DNA from: an uncultured Chthoniobacterales bacterium
GTDB lineage: Bacteria > Verrucomicrobiota > Verrucomicrobiae > Chthoniobacterales > UBA10450
DNA length: 6,096 nt
Reading direction: 5' to 3'
Assembly: GCA_955652855.1 (NCBI GenBank)
Contig: CATPCN010000105.1
Coordinates: forward strand, 1-6,096
Shown here: piece after piece, positions 1-3,944 of the stretch
Layout of the letters: each line of letters begins with the position of its first letter
Position numbering within the stretch: position 1 is the first letter of the stretch
Notes under the pieces: model-generated
Databases searched by the model: none
Seen by the model: only the letters and a program-made list of their open reading frames with translations
Told to the model about the DNA's origin: nothing
Program-made: the position numbers and the translations under genes

Positions 1-322
1 GGGTTTGCCATCATGGTTTTGGATGCCGGTCGGACGGGCTTGCTAATCAATCCGCGGCTAGCCTGATTGCGGGGGCGGCGGGCGCTGGCGAAGCATGGTT
101 ACCTGAACGCGGGCCGATCTGGCCTGAGGGCGGATCAAGTTGCAGGGCTTCTCCATGCGCAGTAAGGCAAGCGGCGCGGCGTTCCACTGTGCCTTTTCTC
201 CATGCGATGCAGCGGGCATTTCTGGTGGTGCGAGGACGGCGTCGTAATGAGACTAGTTGTCTTTCTATGCTGACAGCAATACGGTTGACAATAGTGATTG
301 TCTCTGAGATCATGGGGACAGC
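1..322. other. Region without a supported gene upstream of the toxin-antitoxin unit
   Basis: I find no convincing gene here. Bases 1 to about 240 are GC-rich. On the plus strand a short tail in frame 1 (ending with a stop at 64-66) could be the end of a gene starting outside the window, but it has only about 21 codons and I do not recognise it. Frame 3 is open from the edge to a stop at 324-326, but its translation is rich in Cys, His, Ser, Ala and Arg and looks like non-coding GC-rich DNA. A direct repeat TTCTCCATGCG occurs at 149-159 and 196-206. From about 245 the sequence becomes richer in A and T and holds the regulatory candidates listed separately. Confidence 0.5.
268..302 (+). promoter_or_regulatory. 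Candidate promoter and operator of the toxin-antitoxin operon
   Basis: Two perfect inverted repeats lie just before the toxin gene: TGCTG-A-CAGCA at 268-278 and GACAAT-AGTG-ATTGTC at 287-302. The second overlaps TTGACA (285-290), a perfect -35 match. At 17-base spacing the -10 would be GATCAT (308-313), only four of six matches. That promoter would start the transcript almost at the TTG start codon and omit the GGGG ribosome site, so the real -10 may be elsewhere, for example TATGCT at 266-271. An operator overlapping the promoter fits autorepression by the downstream XRE protein, which is usual for toxin-antitoxin operons. The symmetry is seen directly; binding is inferred. Confidence 0.45.
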
Positions 323-790
323 TTGATCCCGGCGTTCGACCCGAGCACTGGCTCGTTGCCGCCGGGAAATCATCAGGCAACGTTGGAGCAGATCGCCAAA
401 CGTCTTGGTTTCACGCCGCGGCGCCGATGGTTGTTGAAGGGCGTTCGGGCTGCCATTGAGGCGTTTTGGGCCGCCGGGATACAGGAGATCTACATCGATG
501 GCAGCTTCTGTACAGAGAAGCCGGATCCGGGTGATGTGGACGGTTATTGGCTTGAGCCAGACGAGGGCGTCTATGATCGAATCGATCCCTACTGGATCGA
601 CTTTGAGTTGATCTTGGTTCCGCATCTGCGGAAGTGGAAGTGGCGAATGTGGGCCGACCATGGAGTCGAGTTTTTCGTTCATCCGGCGATGCAACCGAGC
701 GCCGAGATGGCTTTCCCAGAGTTTTTTCGCCAAGATCGAGATGGTATACCACGCGGTGTGATTCAGGTAGTGAAGGCGGCACGGCCATGA
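323..790 (+). CDS. DUF6932 family nucleotidyltransferase-like protein, probable toxin
   Basis: This 155-residue protein starts at TTG 323, preceded by GGGG at 314-317 with five bases between. The start is chosen because the opening MIPAFDP...LPPG followed by ATLEQIAKRLGF looks like the usual beginning of DUF6932 proteins. Residues 60-73 carry GS followed nine residues later by DVD, matching the G-S-x(9-13)-D-x-D metal and nucleotide signature of Pol-beta-type nucleotidyltransferases. A third acidic residue may be E116 in GVEFFVHP, or D93/E95. Family members often sit beside an XRE regulator, and the stop here overlaps the next start as ATGA (787-790), which indicates coupled translation. I infer a toxin that transfers a nucleotide to an RNA or protein target in the cytoplasm; the target is unknown. 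It is complete, with no visible frameshift. A non-toxin housekeeping role cannot be excluded. Confidence 0.8.
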   Translation: MIPAFDPSTGSLPPGNHQATLEQIAKRLGFTPRRRWLLKGVRAAIEAFWAAGIQEIYIDGSFCTEKPDPGDVDGYWLEPDEGVYDRIDPYWIDFELILVPHLRKWKWRMWADHGVEFFVHPAMQPSAEMAFPEFFRQDRDGIPRGVIQVVKAARP

Positions 791-1197
791 TCAAAAGCGA
801 CGCTCAACGAGATCGGACATTGTCTCAGATAGAGGGCTTCCGGCGAGCACTCGCGAAGGCGGAGCAAGAGAAGCCAGGCAAGCGGTCCGCAGCGATCACG
901 GGGAGCTACGAAAGCATGATCCGGCAACTCGAAGACGAATTACGCGAGTACGACGAGTTGAAGTCCGGAGGGTTGACTCTGCCCCACGTCGAGCGGCTCG
1001 ATCAAATCGCTCCTTTCATCGCGAAACTCCGGATCTCAAAAGGCGTATCTCAAACAGAATTGGCGCGGAGGCTAGGCGTGAGCAAGCAGGTGATTAGCCG
1101 TTATGAGGAGAGCGATTATCAAACGGTAGCAATTGCCCGGCTACAGGAGATTCTGGATGCGATTGGAATTAAGACGCTCGTGACTCTCAGCGGTTAA
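787..1197 (+). CDS. XRE family helix-turn-helix regulator, probable antitoxin
   Basis: This is a 136-residue cytoplasmic DNA-binding protein. The ATG at 787 is chosen because it gives a four-base overlap with the toxin stop and has GAAGG at 772-776 upstream; a longer in-frame extension back to 634 would lie wholly inside the toxin gene. The first 60 residues are charged and helical (IRQLEDELREYDEL at about 45-58), probably for dimerisation or toxin contact. Residues about 76-127 form a Cro/C1-type domain: helix 2 and recognition helix are visible in SQTELARRLGVSKQVISRYE (88-107), followed by the conserved LQEILDAIGI. A long N-terminal helical part before a C-terminal XRE domain is common in antitoxins of this type. 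It likely neutralises the DUF6932 protein and represses the operon through the inverted repeats near 268-302. The HTH call is firm; the antitoxin role follows from context. Confidence 0.88.
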   Translation: MIKSDAQRDRTLSQIEGFRRALAKAEQEKPGKRSAAITGSYESMIRQLEDELREYDELKSGGLTLPHVERLDQIAPFIAKLRISKGVSQTELARRLGVSKQVISRYEESDYQTVAIARLQEILDAIGIKTLVTLSG

Positions 1198-1209
1198 GCC
1201 AATGCCCGT

Positions 1210-1219
1210 CCCGTACGGG
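1210..1219. repeat. Perfect palindrome CCCGTACGGG after the antitoxin gene
   Basis: A ten-base perfect palindrome lies 12 bases after the antitoxin stop codon. It could be a protein-binding site. It has no loop and no following T-run, so it is a poor intrinsic terminator. It may also be chance in GC-rich DNA. Confidence 0.35.
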
Positions 1220-1239
1220 TGCAGCGGCCACAAATTCAG

Positions 1240-1268
1240 CCGGTTGGTGTCGCGGCCACCAAAACCGG
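1240..1268 (+). other. Hairpin-forming inverted repeat between the two operons
   Basis: CCGGTTGGTG (1240-1249) can pair with CACC (1257-1260) plus AACCGG (1263-1268), giving a ten-pair stem with a two-base AA bulge and a seven-base loop TCGCGGC. No U-run follows, so it is not a standard intrinsic terminator. It could weaken read-through from the toxin-antitoxin operon, act as an attenuator or RNA-processing site, or be chance. The motif GTG-NN-GCGGCCAC also occurs as a direct repeat at 1219-1231 and 1247-1259. The rest of the 1198-1347 gap holds a weak -10-like AATAAT (1314-1319) without a good -35. Confidence 0.4.
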
Positions 1269-1336
1269 ACGGGTTTCGGCGGCTGAGGTGATGCCAAGAA
1301 GAGGCTTGCCTCGAATAATACGCTGGAAAAGTAAAC

Positions 1337-1344
1337 GGAGGAGG
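1337..1344 (+). promoter_or_regulatory. Strong ribosome binding site fixing the methyltransferase start
   Basis: GGAGGAGG lies here. Its first GGAGG (1337-1341) is six bases before GTG 1348, ideal spacing for translation initiation. No comparable site precedes GTG 1219. ATG 1291 has only a GAGG two bases away. This site therefore decides the start of the next gene. Confidence 0.75.
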
Positions 1345-1347
1345 AAG

Positions 1348-3402
1348 GTGACAGCGACGTTTGCGACCGATTATGAAACTTACGTTAAGAGACTCTCTTA
1401 CGGCAAGCGCCTTCCCGGCACTATCTACCTACATCGCGATACAGCGGCCTGTACCCAAGGTCTGTTAGCAGACGTGCTGAATCGCATCGCCAACCTTCAC
1501 GCGCTCGGGAGCGAATTCAACGTGGTTAAACTTCGTACCGACGCACCCCGCCTTTCTTTTCTGGCATATCCTGGCTTCTTTGAGGACCCGCATCCTGTCC
1601 TGGAAAAGGGCTTGGCCGTTGATCTCTCGACTGGCAGGACATATGGCACTGATTATCGCGACAGTCTGAATCCGCCAATTCTGCATCGTAAAGAGCTCCT
1701 TCTGGAACCCAGTCATCCTCGCGCGAACGAATTTGCTGCCTTGTCCGCAGCTGAAGATGAGGCCGGACTCTACATGCATGCTGCAACGATTGGATTCCGG
1801 TTGAACTGGGAGCGGGTCCTGCGCGAGCGCGGTGTTAAGCTCGACGGCCACATGATTCGCTTTGCAACTGAAACCCCTCTAGAACCCGTCCCCAACCTGC
1901 CATTAGAAGTACACCGTCATAGGACCGCAATAACCCGTTACGAGATATCAAGACCCGTGAAGACGATCCTCGAATTTGGACAGTTGCGAACTGGCGAAAC
2001 CTTTTTCGACTATGGCTGCGGCCTTGGTGCAGACGTGCGTGTTCTTCGAGAACTCGGTCACTCTGCGACCGGTTGGGATCCGGTTCACGCGCCCGACAAC
2101 AACAAAACGGCCGCGGATGTTGTCAATCTTGGCTACGTACTGAATGTTATAGAGGATCCCGCTGAGCGCCTGGAAACTTTGGCGAGCGCCTGGGCTCTAA
2201 CGCGGCGCCTACTTGTCGTTTCCACAATGATCGGGACCAGCGGCGGCAATGGTATAGGTACGTGTTTCGGCGATGGCGTACTTACAACGAGGCGAACCTT
2301 CCAGAAATACTTTGGACAGAAGGAACTCCAGCAGTTTCTCGAAGATGCCCTGGAGCAAACCGCTGTACCTGTTGCTCTGGGCGTTTTCTACCTGTTTCGC
2401 GATCCTCGTGAGTATCAGGAGTTCTTGCAGTCTCGATCACGCCGCTATGTAGATTGGGGCACATTCCGACTCGCTCCGGCGCACCGCGAAAGGACAGCAG
2501 CACAACCTCGGCCACGAAAACCTGATCTCTACGAAAGCAATAAGGAGCTGTTGGAGGACCTCTGGTCGGCAGCTCTCGCGCTTGGGCGCCTCCCTGAACC
2601 CGGGGAATTCGGGCGCGAGGACGAAGTTAAGACTACCTTCGGTTCGACGCGCCGTGCATTCAAACTCTTGCTTTCCAGACAGGACGCTGAAACCTTTCGG
2701 CAGGCGCAGTCTCGCCGGAAGGACGACTTATTAGTTTATCTTGCGTGCACGAACTTAAGGAAGCCGATACCGTTTCATACGTTGCCCGCAGGGGTCCGCA
2801 CAGACATAAGAATGATTTTCGGCTCCTATCAAACCGGACTTTCCGAGGGGCGCACGTTGCTCCAGTCAGCGGCTGATCCATCCACAATAACCCTCGCCTG
2901 CGATGATGCCGCCGTAGGCTGGCAAGAGCAGGACAACATGTATCTGCACGCCGCTCTGATTGAGAAACTGCCAAGCGTCCTTCGCGTCTATGTTGCCTGC
3001 GCTGAACTGCTCTACGGCGACATCATGCAAGCCGACATTGTGAAAATTCACAAAGCCTCTGGCAAGGTTACATTCCTTGAATTTGAGGACTTTGATAGCG
3101 CACCGTTGCCACAATTGTTGCTCCGAACAAAAGTCACCCTTCGCACAGGCTCACTAGACGTCTTTAGCCACAAAGGCGAGGGGCAGCTTCTCTACTTCAA
3201 GGAGCGCTTCCTCTCTCCCGAGGTGGGCGAGAATGAAAACGTCGCCAGAGTAACCGCCGTTTTGGGGAGTTTGGGGATGGTCCCTGATTCCAGCTTTTAC
3301 GGCCCGAAGATCAAAGAGCTTTTGCATCTGCTGATCGAGAACGGCAAGAGTGATACCATTCCGTATCTGTTGCCGAATTACTACGGCAGCACAAGGCAAT
3401 GA
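1348..3402 (+). CDS. DNA phosphorothioation-associated putative methyltransferase family protein
   Basis: This protein is 684 residues from GTG 1348. The frame is open back to 1219, but the extension is basic and low in information, crosses the hairpin, and lacks a good ribosome site. Domains: residues about 18-120 hold a family-typical block (YGKRLPGTIYLH, FNVVKL, YPGFFEDPHP, NPPILHRKE). Next comes a Rossmann methyltransferase core with RHRTAITRYEISRPVK (190-205), motif I DYGCGLGAD (221-229), GWDP (242-245) and NLGYVLNVIEDP (260-271). A helical middle part (about 392-510) includes DDLLVYLACTNLRK. Residues about 524-622 look like a diverged second copy of the first block. I see no DPPY/NPPY motif of DNA amino-methyltransferases; the post-motif region looks more like Methyltransf_11-type enzymes. 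It should bind S-adenosylmethionine, but the substrate is unknown. The family was named for co-occurrence with dnd genes; none are visible here. The stop overlaps the next start (ATGA). Confidence 0.85.
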   Translation: MTATFATDYETYVKRLSYGKRLPGTIYLHRDTAACTQGLLADVLNRIANLHALGSEFNVVKLRTDAPRLSFLAYPGFFEDPHPVLEKGLAVDLSTGRTYGTDYRDSLNPPILHRKELLLEPSHPRANEFAALSAAEDEAGLYMHAATIGFRLNWERVLRERGVKLDGHMIRFATETPLEPVPNLPLEVHRHRTAITRYEISRPVKTILEFGQLRTGETFFDYGCGLGADVRVLRELGHSATGWDPVHAPDNNKTAADVVNLGYVLNVIEDPAERLETLASAWALTRRLLVVSTMIGTSGGNGIGTCFGDGVLTTRRTFQKYFGQKELQQFLEDALEQTAVPVALGVFYLFRDPREYQEFLQSRSRRYVDWGTFRLAPAHRERTAAQPRPRKPDLYESNKELLEDLWSAALALGRLPEPGEFGREDEVKTTFGSTRRAFKLLLSRQDAETFRQAQSRRKDDLLVYLACTNLRKPIPFHTLPAGVRTDIRMIFGSYQTGLSEGRTLLQSAADPSTITLACDDAAVGWQEQDNMYLHAALIEKLPSVLRVYVACAELLYGDIMQADIVKIHKASGKVTFLEFEDFDSAPLPQLLLRTKVTLRTGSLDVFSHKGEGQLLYFKERFLSPEVGENENVARVTAVLGSLGMVPDSSFYGPKIKELLHLLIENGKSDTIPYLLPNYYGSTRQ

Positions 3403-3911
3403 TCATCTTGAATCATAATCTCAATCCGAGACGCTTCAACTGGCTCTGGGCGAAGTATGTTCGGACCGTAAACGATACCCAGCATTGCACAAATAGCATC
3501 CACGGCGTTTATTCAAAACATTTCAGTAAGCACAATCCTGACTGTTTGCCCGGCGTGCGCGTGGTCTTTGATGAGCAACCGCCCGAGGCTTATCGAGCCA
3601 TATACATATGCGGGGTTTCCAGCTTTGGGTATGCCAAGCGAGAGAATTACCGGCACAATGTGCACGCAGCGATTATTCCATGCGAGGGCGTATCAGACCA
3701 ATGGGAGTTTGAGGAGTGGAACCTAAGCATTCAACATGGAAGGTTTAGCCCAATTCCTCGCGCAGACGAGATCCCTCTTCGCTACCGCGCTCTTTCAGAT
3801 GACTACACTACCTGTCGGATTTTTCGATGGGCTGTTTGCCAGTTGGAGGCAGGGTTCTTGCAGGCTTCTCGGCCTATATCGCGTACACCAGATACCGTCC
3901 GCCTACCCTAG
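3399..3911 (+). CDS. Hypothetical protein coupled to the methyltransferase
   Basis: I do not recognise this 170-residue protein. Its ATG at 3399 overlaps the upstream TGA as ATGA, so translation is probably coupled; only a weak AAGG (3393-3396) lies nearby. It looks soluble and globular, with no signal peptide, membrane segment or P-loop. It is rich in Trp (15, 17, 102, 107, 144), His (6, 29, 35, 41, 45, 86, 89, 113) and Cys (30, 49, 71, 95, 139, 147). A run of spaced His and Cys at 29-49 (HC...H...H...H...C) could in principle bind a metal, but I recognise no zinc-binding signature. The central part (residues 51-116) has strand-like stretches such as GVRVVFDE, AYRAIYICGVSSFGY and HAAIIPCEG. 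The last 20 residues look less ordered. The gene's position suggests a partner or accessory factor of the methyltransferase. It ends 33 bases before the convergent stop. Confidence 0.65.
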   Translation: MIILNHNLNPRRFNWLWAKYVRTVNDTQHCTNSIHGVYSKHFSKHNPDCLPGVRVVFDEQPPEAYRAIYICGVSSFGYAKRENYRHNVHAAIIPCEGVSDQWEFEEWNLSIQHGRFSPIPRADEIPLRYRALSDDYTTCRIFRWAVCQLEAGFLQASRPISRTPDTVRLP

Positions 3912-3944
3912 AGAGCAGCAAGAGCGCAGCAGCGAACTAAGCAG

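Noticed and set aside
3..326. Plus-strand frame open from the window edge to the toxin start
   Set aside because: The translation is low in hydrophobic-core pattern and rich in Cys, Arg, Ser and Ala, and no family is recognised. It also runs through the probable promoter. It could be a gene tail but cannot be supported.
47..733. 228-codon minus-strand open frame across the upstream region and the toxin gene
   Set aside because: It overlaps most of the well-supported DUF6932 gene on the other strand, and its translation is Arg/Pro/Ser-rich with no recognisable domain, typical of antisense frames in GC-rich DNA.
634..786. N-terminal extension of the XRE protein upstream of ATG 787
   Set aside because: It lies entirely within the toxin gene in another frame, is Arg/Ser-rich, and the ATGA overlap with a GAAGG site makes 787 the natural start.
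1240..1280. Rho-independent terminator after the antitoxin gene
   Set aside because: A hairpin exists, but it is followed by ACGGGTTTCGG rather than a U-rich tract.
1219..1347. 43-residue extension of the methyltransferase from GTG 1219
   Set aside because: It crosses a palindrome and hairpin, has a basic low-information sequence and no ribosome site, while GTG 1348 has an optimally spaced GGAGG.
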